From positions 62,338 to 126,337 of the forward strand of contig NZ_VBSL01000005.1 in NCBI RefSeq assembly GCF_006149005.1: a stretch of 64,000 nt of DNA, given 5' to 3'. Shown here piece by piece: positions 25,992 to 35,102 of the stretch (position 1 is its first letter; every line of letters begins with the position of its first letter). Made by a program: the position numbers and the translations under genes. The DNA comes from Larkinella sp. C7. GTDB lineage: Bacteria > Bacteroidota > Bacteroidia > Cytophagales > Spirosomataceae. A model generated the notes under the pieces. The model ran no database searches, had not been told where the DNA came from, and saw only the letters and a list, made by a program, of their open reading frames with translations.

Positions 25992-26759
25992 ATGAAAACG
26001 TATTCGGTCAAAAAACTGGCGAATCTGGCGGGGGTCAGCGTGCGCACGCTCCACCACTACGACCGCCTGGGCCTTCTCAAACCGTCCGTTCGCACGGAAG
26101 CCCGGTACCGGCTTTACGGCGAAAAAGAGCTCATCCGACTGCAACAGATTCTCTTTTACAAGGAACTGGATTTTCCGTTGCTGGAAATCCGGCAGGTACT
26201 GGAAGACCCCGATTTCGATCTCGTCAATGCGCTAAAAAGTCACCAAAATGCATTGAAAGATCGACGCGACCGACTCACGACCTTGCTGAGTACGATTGAC
26301 AAAACCATTTCAAAACTAAAAGGAGAATCCATCATGCTAACAGACGAAGAATTATACGAAGGCTTCCCGAAAGAAAAAGCAGAAGCCTACCGACAGGAAG
26401 CCGTCGATACCTACGGCGCCAAAGTCGTGGAAGAATCGGAGAACAACATCCGTCAACTCAGCAAAACCGAGTGGGCCACTGCCAAAGCCGAGGGCGAGGA
26501 AATTGCCCGAAAACTGGCGGAATTGATGTACCGTGATCCGGCGGATGCCGACGTTCAGCAACAAGTCGCCCGCCATTATGCCTTCATTCAACGGATGTGG
26601 GGCGATTCGGTTTGCAACGGCGACAGGCTGGCGGCTTACCGGGGACTTGCCCAGTTGTATGTCGACGACCTCCGCTACACCAGCCACAACGGCATCCCCA
26701 ACTCCGACTTTGCCCAGTTTTTAAGCAAGGCAATGAAGCTTTTTGTGGACGGGAGGTAG
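25992..26759 (+). CDS. MerR-family regulator of the TipA type
   Basis: A 255-residue regulator. The N-terminal winged helix (YSVKKLANLAGVSVRTLHHYDRLGLL) is a canonical MerR domain and is followed by the dimerisation coiled coil (residues about 75-112). The C-terminal 141 residues (from Met115, LTDEELYEGF onward) match the TipAS ligand-binding domain, which in Streptomyces captures thiopeptide antibiotics. The total length and the junction position are close to those of TipAL. A strong AAGGAG ribosome-binding site sits eight bases before the in-frame Met115 codon, so a separate C-terminal product is likely. The divergent GNAT gene is a candidate target. Confidence 0.85.
   Translation: MKTYSVKKLANLAGVSVRTLHHYDRLGLLKPSVRTEARYRLYGEKELIRLQQILFYKELDFPLLEIRQVLEDPDFDLVNALKSHQNALKDRRDRLTTLLSTIDKTISKLKGESIMLTDEELYEGFPKEKAEAYRQEAVDTYGAKVVEESENNIRQLSKTEWATAKAEGEEIARKLAELMYRDPADADVQQQVARHYAFIQRMWGDSVCNGDRLAAYRGLAQLYVDDLRYTSHNGIPNSDFAQFLSKAMKLFVDGR
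26318..26336 (+). promoter_or_regulatory. Internal ribosome-binding site for a TipAS-like product
   Basis: AAAAGGAG at 26318-26325 is followed eight bases later by the in-frame ATG at 26334 (codon 115 of the regulator). Most genes in this window lack any Shine-Dalgarno sequence, so a perfect one inside a coding region at the domain boundary stands out. Confidence 0.6.
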
Positions 26760-26765
26760 TAAGCG

Positions 26766-26837
26766 GTTTACGGTATACGGTTTTCAGTAGCTGACGCATT
26801 ACCCTTCGCAAGCTACTGAAAACCGTATACCGTAAAC
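26766..26837. repeat. 27-base perfect inverted repeat between convergent genes
   Basis: The arm 26766-26792 pairs perfectly with 26811-26837 around an 18-base loop. The arms contain the iterated word TTTACGGTATACGG. It fills the gap between the TipA-type regulator and the esterase, and its last base is the final base of the esterase stop codon. Confidence 0.88.
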
Positions 26838-27661
26838 TATCCCTTCCTGTCAAAATACATCCGCATGAATAAAAACTGGTAATGAACGGCGTTGTTCCAG
26901 TAATTCCAGTTGTGAGCGCCGGGGCGGGTGATGTAGTCGTGGGCGATGTTCATGTCCAGCATTTTCTGGTGCAGGTTGGTATTGACCCGAAAGAAAAAGT
27001 CGTCCGTTCCACAGTCGATGATCAAAGCCTGTGAGCCGGGCGTCAGCAAATGAAGCAGGTTAATGACGGTATGCTGTTCCCAGCGTTCCGGGTTTTGGGC
27101 GTAGGTTCCCAGCCACTTCGCCATATCCCAGTTGTTCGGAAACGGCCGGATATCGACGCCCCCGCTCATGCTGCCCGCAGCGCCAAATACATCCTGATGC
27201 TTGAAGGCGAGGTATAACGCGCCGTGTCCGCCCATGCTCAGCCCCGTGATGGCCCGGCCCGTGCGGTTTTTAATGGTTTTGTAATGACTGTCTACCCAGG
27301 CCACCAACTCTTTGGCAACGTAGGTTTCGTATTTGGAAGCAGGATCGACCGGGCTGTCGAAATACCAGCTTGAAGCGTTGCCATCGGGGCAAACGATTAT
27401 GGCCTGATAGGTGTCCGCCAGGTTGCGGGTAGCGGGTGCTTTTTTGACCCAATCGCCGTAAAAACCGCCGTGTCCATGCAGCAGATACACCACTGGAAAT
27501 TCCTTGCCAGCCGCGTACGAATCCGGCGTAAGCACCACCGCTTTGATGGTTTTCTTCATGGAAGGGCTGTAGGTATCGACGGTATCGATTTTGGTTGCCC
27601 AAACCGATTGGTGGAGACAAACAAAACTGGTCAGAAGAAATAAAAAACGGGAAAAGGTCAT
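26837..27661 (-). CDS. Secreted esterase of the esterase D/acetylxylan esterase type
   Basis: A 274-residue alpha/beta hydrolase exported by a signal peptide (MTFSRFLFLLTSFVCLHQSVWA). The start at 27661 is chosen because the longer frame from 27694 only adds a non-hydrophobic leader. VYLLHGHGGFYGDW is the oxyanion region, GLSMGGHGALYLA the nucleophile elbow, GTDDFFF supplies the acid and GAHNWNYW the histidine. The fold matches PF00756, which includes feruloyl and acetylxylan esterases, S-formylglutathione hydrolase and antigen 85. The secretion signal argues for a polysaccharide or ester substrate outside the cytoplasm. It is divergent from the S9 peptidase gene. Confidence 0.85.
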   Translation of the reverse strand: MTFSRFLFLLTSFVCLHQSVWATKIDTVDTYSPSMKKTIKAVVLTPDSYAAGKEFPVVYLLHGHGGFYGDWVKKAPATRNLADTYQAIIVCPDGNASSWYFDSPVDPASKYETYVAKELVAWVDSHYKTIKNRTGRAITGLSMGGHGALYLAFKHQDVFGAAGSMSGGVDIRPFPNNWDMAKWLGTYAQNPERWEQHTVINLLHLLTPGSQALIIDCGTDDFFFRVNTNLHQKMLDMNIAHDYITRPGAHNWNYWNNAVHYQFLFMRMYFDRKG

Positions 27662-27772
27662 GTTGTAGCTGGTTCGATATGGAAGTCGTTTCATTCGTTA
27701 AATGGCTGCAAAATAAAACCATTTCCAAACTTTTTGTATCTTCATGGGCTTATTCCTCTTCAAAACAAACGC

Positions 27773-29773
27773 ATGAAGTTCATTTTCTTTCTTTGCCTGC
27801 TATCCGGCACGGTTCTGGCGCAGACACCCGCCAAACGCCCTATTGTTCCTTCCGACATCCTGAGATTACAGAACATCACCGACCCGCAGGTTTCGCCCGA
27901 CGGTCAGTGGGTGGCGTATACGCTGTCGACGGTAGACAAGGATAAAGACAAACGCAATTCCGACGTCTGGATGATTAGCTGGGACGGCAAACAGTCGGTC
28001 CAGCTGACGAGCAGCCCCGACGGCGAATCTTCCCCCCGCTGGAGTCCCGACGGGCGGTTTATTTCGTTTGTCGCTACCCGCAACGGCGACAAAGACAGCC
28101 AGTTGTGGCTCCTCGACCGCCGGGGTGGTGAAGGCAAAAAACTCACCGATCTGAAAGGAGAACTGGAAGAATATGAATGGGCTCCCAACGGCAAAACCGT
28201 TGCGCTGGTCATTCGCGACAAAGACTATTCGGATTCGGCGAAAACCAAAATCCGAACCCCATACGTCATCGACCGCCATCATTTCAAAGAAGATCGAAAG
28301 GGTTATCTCGACCGTCGGGCCGCTCACCTCTATGTATTCGACGTCGAATCCAAAAAACTCGATACGCTCACGGCAGGTACCTACGACGAAACCGCCCCGG
28401 TTTGGTCGCCCGACAGCAGGCAGATTGCCTTCGTCAGCAACCGCAGTGCCGATCCTGACAAAAACGAAAATACCGACCTGTTCGTGATCGAAGCCCGGGC
28501 CAAAGCCCCGATGAAGCAACTAACGACCTGGCCCGGGGTTGATAACAACCCGGTCTGGAGCCCCGACGGGGCGCAAATTGCCTACCTGCGCTCGACGGCT
28601 TCGACCAATTTTATCATGTACGATCAGCCGGTTTTAGCGGTCATTTCGGCCGACGGCGGTGAACCCAAACTGATTTCAGCGGCTTTGGATCGCCCGGTTC
28701 GGAATCCGCGCTGGTCGGTCGATGGCAAATCCATTGCGGTTTTGGTGGACGACGACCGCCGAACCTACGTTGGTGCGTATGAACTGGCGTCCGGCAAACT
28801 CAACCGCGTGGCCCACGACGATTGCGCCTATGCCGATCTGGAGCAGAACCCGAAAGGCGGCTGGGCAACGCTGATGAGCAAACCGCAATTGCCGGCCGAA
28901 CTCTATGCCGTCGAAAACGGAAATGTCCGGCGATTAACCACCATTCAGGATGCGTTTGTCGCTCCGCTTCAACTCGCTACGGTTGAGGGCTTTACGTCGC
29001 GCAGTAAAGACGGAACGCAGGTCGAAAACATGCTTTTCAAGCCCGCCAACGTGTCGGCGGGTCAGAAAATGCCGACGATTCTCTTCATTCACGGCGGCCC
29101 GGTGGGTCAGGACAATTTCGGTTTCGACCTTTCACGGCAAATTCTGGCCGGGGGCGGTTACGTGGTCGCGGGAGTGAATTACCGGGGCAGCAGCGGTCGC
29201 GGACTGGCGTTTTGCAAAGCCATTTACGGCGACTGGGGCAACAAAGAAGTAGCGGATATTCTGGGAGCGACCGATTACCTCGTTGCCAAAGGCATCGCCG
29301 ACCCGGCTAAATTGGGCATTGGCGGCTGGAGCTACGGTGGTATTCTGACCAACTACATCATCGCCACCGACCAACGGTTCAAGGCAGCCGCCAGCGGGGC
29401 CGGGAGTTCGTTGCAGATGACGATGTACGGTTCCGACCAGTACGTCAACCAATACGAAAACGAGTTGGGAACGCCCTGGAAAAATACCGACAAGTGGCTG
29501 AAAGTCTCCTACCCGTTCCTGAAAGCCGACCGCATCAAAACCCCGACGCAGTTCATGGGGGGTGAAAAAGATTTCAACGTGCCGATTGCCGGGAGTGAAC
29601 AGATGTACCAGGCTCTCAAGTCGTTGGGCGTACCGACGCAGCTCATTATTTATCCCGGCCAGTTCCACGGCCTTTCGGTTCCGAGCTACCAAACCGACCG
29701 TTTCGACCGGTATTTGAAATGGTTCGACCAGTATCTGAAGACGTCGGTAGCGGTTTTAGGCAGCGGCAAATGA
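27773..29773 (+). CDS. Secreted S9 family prolyl oligopeptidase-like peptidase
   Basis: A 666-residue exported serine peptidase. The signal peptide MKFIFFLCLLSGTVLA argues for the start at 27773 over the frame's first ATG at 27734. Residues about 25-400 form a WD40-like/TolB-like beta-propeller with repeated motifs such as DPQVSPDGQWVAY, SPRWSPDGRFISF and APVWSPDSRQIAF. The C-terminal alpha/beta hydrolase domain has the oxyanion region FIHGGPVGQ, the nucleophile in GGWSYGG, the acid in GGEKDFNVP and the histidine in GQFHGL. It belongs to the dipeptidyl/acylaminoacyl-peptidase branch that cleaves short peptides in the periplasm. Confidence 0.88.
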   Translation: MKFIFFLCLLSGTVLAQTPAKRPIVPSDILRLQNITDPQVSPDGQWVAYTLSTVDKDKDKRNSDVWMISWDGKQSVQLTSSPDGESSPRWSPDGRFISFVATRNGDKDSQLWLLDRRGGEGKKLTDLKGELEEYEWAPNGKTVALVIRDKDYSDSAKTKIRTPYVIDRHHFKEDRKGYLDRRAAHLYVFDVESKKLDTLTAGTYDETAPVWSPDSRQIAFVSNRSADPDKNENTDLFVIEARAKAPMKQLTTWPGVDNNPVWSPDGAQIAYLRSTASTNFIMYDQPVLAVISADGGEPKLISAALDRPVRNPRWSVDGKSIAVLVDDDRRTYVGAYELASGKLNRVAHDDCAYADLEQNPKGGWATLMSKPQLPAELYAVENGNVRRLTTIQDAFVAPLQLATVEGFTSRSKDGTQVENMLFKPANVSAGQKMPTILFIHGGPVGQDNFGFDLSRQILAGGGYVVAGVNYRGSSGRGLAFCKAIYGDWGNKEVADILGATDYLVAKGIADPAKLGIGGWSYGGILTNYIIATDQRFKAAASGAGSSLQMTMYGSDQYVNQYENELGTPWKNTDKWLKVSYPFLKADRIKTPTQFMGGEKDFNVPIAGSEQMYQALKSLGVPTQLIIYPGQFHGLSVPSYQTDRFDRYLKWFDQYLKTSVAVLGSGK

Positions 29774-29860
29774 TGGGTGCAGGTGTTGTTTTTTGCCCCG
29801 AATTTGATCTGCAGTCAAACCCGCCCTACGGTCAAAGATTTGCACGGAGGTATTTTCCGA

Positions 29861-30032
29861 CCCCGTTAGGGGCAATACAGCGCAGCGTCGGTAGCCAAAA
29901 ATGTAAATTTCACCAACCGCGCGTGCCTTTGGGTACGCAACCATGCGGAGAATCGTCGCGTGCCTGACGGCACGCTGCTGGAAAAGAGCTCGGCTGGGCT
30001 ACCGACGCTGCGCTGTATTGCCCCTGACGGGG
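29861..30032. repeat. Composite palindromic intergenic element
   Basis: A 36-base arm (29861-29896) and its reverse complement (29997-30032) differ at one position and flank 100 bases. The arm begins with its own small hairpin, CCCCGTTAGGGG. The interior holds a second hairpin, GCGTGCCTGACGGCACGC, and a weaker one, GCGTGCCTTTGGGTACGC. The layout is that of a REP/BIME-like mobile palindrome. The 461-base gap between the peptidase and pgk holds no gene. Confidence 0.8.
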
Positions 30033-30234
30033 CAGAAAATGGGTCGTTTCTGTATCAACCTGCACTAAAAATCACCAAAGAATATTACCCGCAAAATCCA
30101 AAAGTTCACACTTGCAATTGCAACTTAACCTTTAAAATTAGAACAAATCAAATAAGCTACTCTCCAAATTGCTACGTTTAAGCAAAAACCCCTAAGTTCG
30201 GGCGGATTTTGCCAACTAACAGGAAATCTGTCGT

Positions 30235-31422
30235 ATGAAAACTTTAGACTCTTACAATTTTTCCGGTAAACGCGCCCTGATTCGGGTTGATTTTAACGTT
30301 CCGCTGAACAGCAAATTTGAGATTACGGACGATACCCGGATGAAGGCTACGTTGCCGACCATCTCTAAAATCCTGAAAGACGGCGGTTCGTGCGTGCTGA
30401 TGTCGCACTTAGGCCGGCCCAAAGGCGGTCCTGAAGATAAATATTCGCTGAAACACCTGGTGGGACCATTGTCCATCATGCTGGGCGTATCCGTAAAATT
30501 TGCCGACGATTGCATCGGCGAATCGGCCAAAGAAATGGCGGATGCGCTGCAACCCGGTGAGGTGCTGTTGCTGGAAAATCTGCGGTTTTACAAGGAAGAA
30601 GAAAAAGGAGACGTTGCTTTTGCCGAGAAACTGTCGAAACTGGGCGATGTCTATGTGAATGATGCCTTCGGAACGGCCCACCGCGCCCACGCTTCCACGG
30701 CGGTGATTGCCCAGTTTTTCACGGACAAGGTCTGTGGTTATGTCATGCAGGCAGAACTCGACAACGCCCAGCGGGTGCTCGACAACGCCGACCGTCCGTT
30801 CACGGCCATCATGGGCGGGGCCAAGATTTCGGATAAAATTCTGATCATCGAGAAGCTCCTCGACAGTGTCGATAACCTGATCATTGGCGGAGGAATGTCC
30901 TATACGTTTACCAAAGCTCAGGGTGGCAAGATCGGCAAATCACTGCTCGAAGCTGATAAGCAGGAACTGGCGCTGGAACTGCTCGAAAAAGCAAAAGCAA
31001 AAGGTGTTCAGGTGTATTTACCCGTCGATAATGTTATTTCTGACGGTTTTTCGAACGATGCCAACCGCCAAATCGTTGCAACCGGCGAAATCCCGGATGA
31101 TTGGGAAGGTTTGGACATCGGCCCTGACACCATTGCCCTCTTCAGCGATATCTTGTCCAAGTCAAAAACCATCCTCTGGAACGGCCCGATGGGCGTGTTC
31201 GAATTCCCCAACTTCGCCATCGGCACCAACGCCATTGCGGATGTGGTCGTAAAAGCCACGGAAGACAACGGCGCGTTCTCGCTCATCGGCGGTGGCGACT
31301 CGGCTTCGGCCGTCAACAACGCCGGGTATGGCGACCGGGTGAGTTACGTTTCTACGGGCGGAGGTGCCTTGCTGGAGTATATGGAAGGCAAAGTGTTGCC
31401 GGGTGTGGCCGCTCTGGACTAA
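30235..31422 (+). CDS. pgk: Phosphoglycerate kinase
   Basis: A 395-residue glycolytic enzyme. It opens with [12 protein letters not shown]. The 3-phosphoglycerate site is visible as [10 protein letters not shown], and [14 protein letters not shown] and [12 protein letters not shown] are strongly conserved. The nucleotide site is [10 protein letters not shown], followed by the C-terminal [10 protein letters not shown]. The length equals the family norm. It converts 1,3-bisphosphoglycerate and ADP to 3-phosphoglycerate and ATP in the cytoplasm. It is monocistronic, with the composite palindrome upstream and three successive hairpins downstream. Confidence 0.97.
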   Translation: MKTLDSYNFSGKRALIRVDFNVPLNSKFEITDDTRMKATLPTISKILKDGGSCVLMSHLGRPKGGPEDKYSLKHLVGPLSIMLGVSVKFADDCIGESAKEMADALQPGEVLLLENLRFYKEEEKGDVAFAEKLSKLGDVYVNDAFGTAHRAHASTAVIAQFFTDKVCGYVMQAELDNAQRVLDNADRPFTAIMGGAKISDKILIIEKLLDSVDNLIIGGGMSYTFTKAQGGKIGKSLLEADKQELALELLEKAKAKGVQVYLPVDNVISDGFSNDANRQIVATGEIPDDWEGLDIGPDTIALFSDILSKSKTILWNGPMGVFEFPNFAIGTNAIADVVVKATEDNGAFSLIGGGDSASAVNNAGYGDRVSYVSTGGGALLEYMEGKVLPGVAALD

Positions 31423-31466
31423 GAAACTACAATTAATCGAATAGTAATTATCATTTAGAAAATCAC

Positions 31467-31496
31467 AAAAAAGGTCACCAAAAGTGACCTTTTTTT
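31467..31496 (+). terminator. Terminator of pgk
   Basis: AAAAAAGGTCAC pairs with GTGACCTTTTTTT around a short loop, 45 bases after the pgk stop. Confidence 0.88.
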
Positions 31497-31606
31497 ATAA
31501 CATTTTAATCAAAACCCCGTCTGTGGTATAAATATATTAAATGTATATACATCATGTCACCATTGAAATTTTGAAATGGGTGAAGGTTACCGTACTTTTA
31601 AAAATC

Positions 31607-31641
31607 AAAAAAGCCACTCCTCAAGGTGGGAGTGGCTTTCT
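31607..31641. terminator. Second terminator hairpin after pgk
   Basis: AAAAAGCCACTCC pairs with GGGAGTGGCTTTC across TCAAGGT. A and T runs on both sides permit bidirectional action between pgk and the convergent receptor gene. Confidence 0.75.
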
Positions 31642-31675
31642 GCTTTCTTAACCTAAACTAATTATCTATTAAAGT

Positions 31676-31715
31676 AACGGCGGACGGACCAAATACCGTC
31701 CGCCGTTTGCTTTAT
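31676..31715 (-). terminator. Terminator of the beta-barrel receptor gene
   Basis: AACGGCGGACGG pairs perfectly with CCGTCCGCCGTT around an 8-base loop. It lies just after the stop of the minus-strand receptor gene and is followed on that strand by a short T-containing tract. Confidence 0.75.
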
Positions 31716-31726
31716 TTAACTTTTAT

Positions 31727-34177
31727 TTAATTATTGCCCCCGCCGGCCCGGTTGCGCTCGGCCTCCGTGCTGGTGCTGCGCTGACGGGCCGCCTTGACAT
31801 TCTGGTTGCCAAACCGGTACGTAAACGTCAGACGGGCAATGCGGCTTTCCCAGCGGGCCCGCACCCGGAAGTTAATGTCCTGGTAGACCGCTCTCCCTTC
31901 AAACTTATTCAGCCAGAATGGGTCGTTCACGTTCAGTTTCAGCGTGGCCTTCCGGTTCATCAGCGTTTTCTGCACCCCGATGCTGAAGGCCCCCATTGGT
32001 TTAGCCTCGTAAAAACCGTACAGATTTTTCGAGTTATACCAGCCGGCAATTTCGGCGCTGAACCCCTTCGGCAGCACAAAGTTCTGGGACGTGTAGAGGT
32101 TATACGACACAAAACTCACGTTGTACTGCGCTCCCAGGTAAGGCGAATCATACTGGTTGTAAATCACGCCAATGTTGTTCTGCATGTTCCACCACTTGTT
32201 CACCGCCACCGGGAAGCTCGCCGTCAGGTTGACGTTGTTCTGCGTGGCCAGGTTGTCGGTGGTGACATACGTAATATTCTCCTCGGCAATCTGACCCGGT
32301 ACTTCATTGACAATCACGTCCGTTGTCCGGCTATAGCCCAGCGTCGTCGAGAACTTGCCCTTGTAGACGTGCGTCAACTGAAACGAATTCGTGAACTGCG
32401 GTTTCAGGTACGGATTGCCCTGCTGGTACGTGTACGGATCCAGGTAGAACCGGAACGGGTTCAGATTCTGGTAATTCGGACGGTCGATCCGGCGGCTGAA
32501 CGAAAGATTCAGCACGTTGTTGGTATCGATCTGTCGGGATATGAACATCGTTGGGAACAAATTCGTATAATTCCGGTCGACAATTTTATTCAGCGTAACG
32601 GAATTGCCCCGGGAATGCGTGTTTTCCAGTCGCAAACCCGCCTGAATGCTGGTTTTGCTGTTCAGTTTGCCCGCGAAATTGACGTAAGCCGCGTTGATGT
32701 TTTCGGTGTATTTGAACTGGTTGCTTTGATTGGGATTGAACACCCAGCGACCGTCGACATAATCTTCGTACGTCAGGTTGTTGTCCGAGTTGACAAAGCT
32801 GGTTTTCACCCCGGTTTCCCACTTTCCGATTTTGGAAGGATGCACGTAATCCGACTTGAATGCCCAGATTTCGATGGTCGACGGCATGTCGTTGCGAACC
32901 TTGGCGGTGGGCTGAACGATGCTGTCGTTGGCGTTGGTGTAGGTCGTGCTGAGGTTGTTATACGAATCCCCGTTGAAGCGGGAATAATCGAGGTCGGTCG
33001 TCAATTCGCGGCCTTTGCCGTCGAAATCGTACTTGTAGTTCAGGTTTCCCGTCACGTTCGACCACTTGTTTTTTACCGAAACATCGGTGGTCGGTTTCAG
33101 CGTAATCTGGCCCAGTTCATTCCGGATAATCGAGTTGTTGATCCCGTTATCCTGCCGCCAGTCGTTGATAAAACCGGTCGCCAGCACACCAATCGTACTT
33201 TTCTTGTTGATGAAATAATCGACACCCGTCCGGAATGTATGCCCGTCGAAGCGGTTGGGGCGGAAAGAAGACTGGTCGAAATAGGTAATTTTGCCGTTGT
33301 AGGGAATAATCCGGTCCAGGCTGTTTTCCTGAAACCGCCGGTTGTGAAAGTAGCTGTAATTGCCAAAGGCGTTGATTTTGCCGACGCGGTGATTCAGGTT
33401 CAGGCTGGCGTTGGCTTTCTCATACCGACCGTAGCCCAGCCCGGCGGTAGCCGTTCCGTTGGTGCCGAAATTCTTATTTTTCTTCATCCGGATGTTGATG
33501 ATCCCCACGTTGCCGGCGGCATCGTATTTGGAAGAAGGATTGGTAATGATCTCGATTTTTTCGATGTTATCGCTCGGCGTATTTTTCAGCAGATTGGCCA
33601 CTTCCTGACCCGACAGGTACGTCTGTTTGCCGTCGATCATGACGATAACGCCCGCTTTTCCTTTTAACTGGATGTTGTCATTCTGGCGGTCGATGGTGAC
33701 ACCCGGTGCCTTTTCCAACACTTCCAGGGCCGTGCTTCCACTGGCCACAATGCTGTTTTCCACGTTGACCACCGTCCGGTCGATCTCCTGTTCGATGAAC
33801 GGTTTCTTGGCCACCACCTTCACCTCGTTCAGACTTTTGGCTTCTTCCACCATCGTCAGCGTCTTCACCTGCACCTCCGGATTGGCGGCATCGATCGCGA
33901 ACGGTTCTGAATATACTTTCTTGAAACCGACCAGCGAAGTGGCCACCCGGTAGCCGCCATCGGCCACATTGTCGAAATCGTATTGTCCTTTGTCATTGGT
34001 AATCACGCCTTTCACCAGCGTCGAGTCTTTGGCCTTTACCAGCAGGATGGTGACAAATTCGGACGGTTTTTGAGTGGGGTCAATGACGAGTCCACGAACT
34101 TTGCCTTTCGTCGGGGTCTGGGCGATTGCCGCCGTCATAACCAGCCACGCACCCACAGCGGTGATAAACGTTTTCAT
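31727..34177 (-). CDS. TonB-dependent outer-membrane beta-barrel receptor
   Basis: An 816-residue exported protein. A signal peptide (to about residue 19) is followed by a CarboxypepD_reg-like domain (KGKVRGLVIDPTQKPSEFVTI), a plug domain (ALEVLEKAPGVTI, GVIVMIDGKQTYLSGQEV, GIINIRMKKN) and a long beta-barrel rich in alternating aromatic strands, ending in TFTYRFGNQN plus a basic tail. It matches the OMP_b-brl_3 group, whose ligands are mostly unknown. There is no SusD partner, so it is not a classical glycan importer. A TAACTTTG box at 34267-34260 on the minus strand is its probable -7 element, without a clear -33 box. Confidence 0.88.
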   Translation of the reverse strand: MKTFITAVGAWLVMTAAIAQTPTKGKVRGLVIDPTQKPSEFVTILLVKAKDSTLVKGVITNDKGQYDFDNVADGGYRVATSLVGFKKVYSEPFAIDAANPEVQVKTLTMVEEAKSLNEVKVVAKKPFIEQEIDRTVVNVENSIVASGSTALEVLEKAPGVTIDRQNDNIQLKGKAGVIVMIDGKQTYLSGQEVANLLKNTPSDNIEKIEIITNPSSKYDAAGNVGIINIRMKKNKNFGTNGTATAGLGYGRYEKANASLNLNHRVGKINAFGNYSYFHNRRFQENSLDRIIPYNGKITYFDQSSFRPNRFDGHTFRTGVDYFINKKSTIGVLATGFINDWRQDNGINNSIIRNELGQITLKPTTDVSVKNKWSNVTGNLNYKYDFDGKGRELTTDLDYSRFNGDSYNNLSTTYTNANDSIVQPTAKVRNDMPSTIEIWAFKSDYVHPSKIGKWETGVKTSFVNSDNNLTYEDYVDGRWVFNPNQSNQFKYTENINAAYVNFAGKLNSKTSIQAGLRLENTHSRGNSVTLNKIVDRNYTNLFPTMFISRQIDTNNVLNLSFSRRIDRPNYQNLNPFRFYLDPYTYQQGNPYLKPQFTNSFQLTHVYKGKFSTTLGYSRTTDVIVNEVPGQIAEENITYVTTDNLATQNNVNLTASFPVAVNKWWNMQNNIGVIYNQYDSPYLGAQYNVSFVSYNLYTSQNFVLPKGFSAEIAGWYNSKNLYGFYEAKPMGAFSIGVQKTLMNRKATLKLNVNDPFWLNKFEGRAVYQDINFRVRARWESRIARLTFTYRFGNQNVKAARQRSTSTEAERNRAGGGNN

Positions 34178-34605
34178 AGTGATGTATTAGTAGGTTGTTG
34201 TTTACGGAGTATGCTTCAAAAGTGTTGTTTACAGTTCGGATCAGATCCGGGGTACGTGGCAAAGTTAAGTAGTAGGTATTACATAGAACCTTATCTTACA
34301 TAGATGGTTATTTTTTGATGATGACTGGTTCGGAGAGCCCTTGTATGTTACAGGCTGTGATTGACTGATGCAAAGATTAGCCGGAAGGTTGCATTCCCCA
34401 ATCAAAAAGGTGTCAACGGGCGGTATTATGGTTTAAACGGGTGTATTCCGCCACACCGGTCCGGGCTTAGTCCGTTCCTCCAACCCAGATCAGGGTGCAG
34501 TTTCGCCCTGTGATGCAAACGTTCTTAAAAATCAATGGCTGAGAGTGACCTGACGACGGGTTCTGCGTCAAAATGGAACAATTGGTTACATGCGCCCTAC
34601 CGGCG

Positions 34606-34782
34606 CCTATTGATATGGCACTTAACAGTTCCCGAAACAAAATGCACCCCCTGGGTGTATCGGCGGTCGTAGCCTTTCTGGCCTTCGTTGGCTCAATGTT
34701 CTTCAATTATGTCCAGCAGAAAGCGCAGGTTCAAAAAGAGCTGAACCGACCGAAATTAGAAGCGGATTCTCTTCGGCGGTAA
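34606..34782 (+). CDS. Possible small membrane protein
   Basis: A 58-residue frame from the ATG at 34609/34615 region (the longest form starts at 34573). It contains one hydrophobic helix, GVSAVVAFLAFVGSMFFNYV, followed by a basic/glutamine-rich tail KAQVQKELNRPKLEADSLRR, the look of a single-pass small protein. No family is recognised, and no promoter box or ribosome site stands out. It is the only plausible gene in the 925 bases between the receptor gene and nadE. The rest of that stretch shows nothing that I can support. Confidence 0.3.
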   Translation, partial: PIDMALNSSRNKMHPLGVSAVVAFLAFVGSMFFNYVQQKAQVQKELNRPKLEADSLRR

Positions 34783-35102
34783 CATCCCTCTCCTCCGTTT
34801 CAGAGCGATCACACCGGTGGTTGTGTTCCTTTCAGTGCCCTATTTCTTCCCAAACTGTCTGACCGAAGTATTTTATTGGCTCGAAGCAACCGGATTACCG
34901 GGTATGGCTGCCGTCATCCTATCCGGAAAGCGCTCACCCTGACTTTGCTGAATGGCGCCATTCCCTTTACTTTGCGGTTCTACGCTAAAATCACGACAAC
35001 TTAAGTGCACCGCAACGTGTTCATTCAGTAGACCGTAACACGAAGCTAAAAAGTCGTGAGTTACCAGTTACAGTACGATTCGTTCAACAGAAAGCCCCAT
35101 TC

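Noticed and set aside
29774-30234. Small frames within the pgk upstream region (for example 29719-29967)
   Set aside because: They read across the composite palindrome and are by-products of its sequence.
32369-33667. 432-codon frame antisense to the beta-barrel receptor
   Set aside because: It is a shadow frame with Arg/Val/Phe-rich low-information translation.
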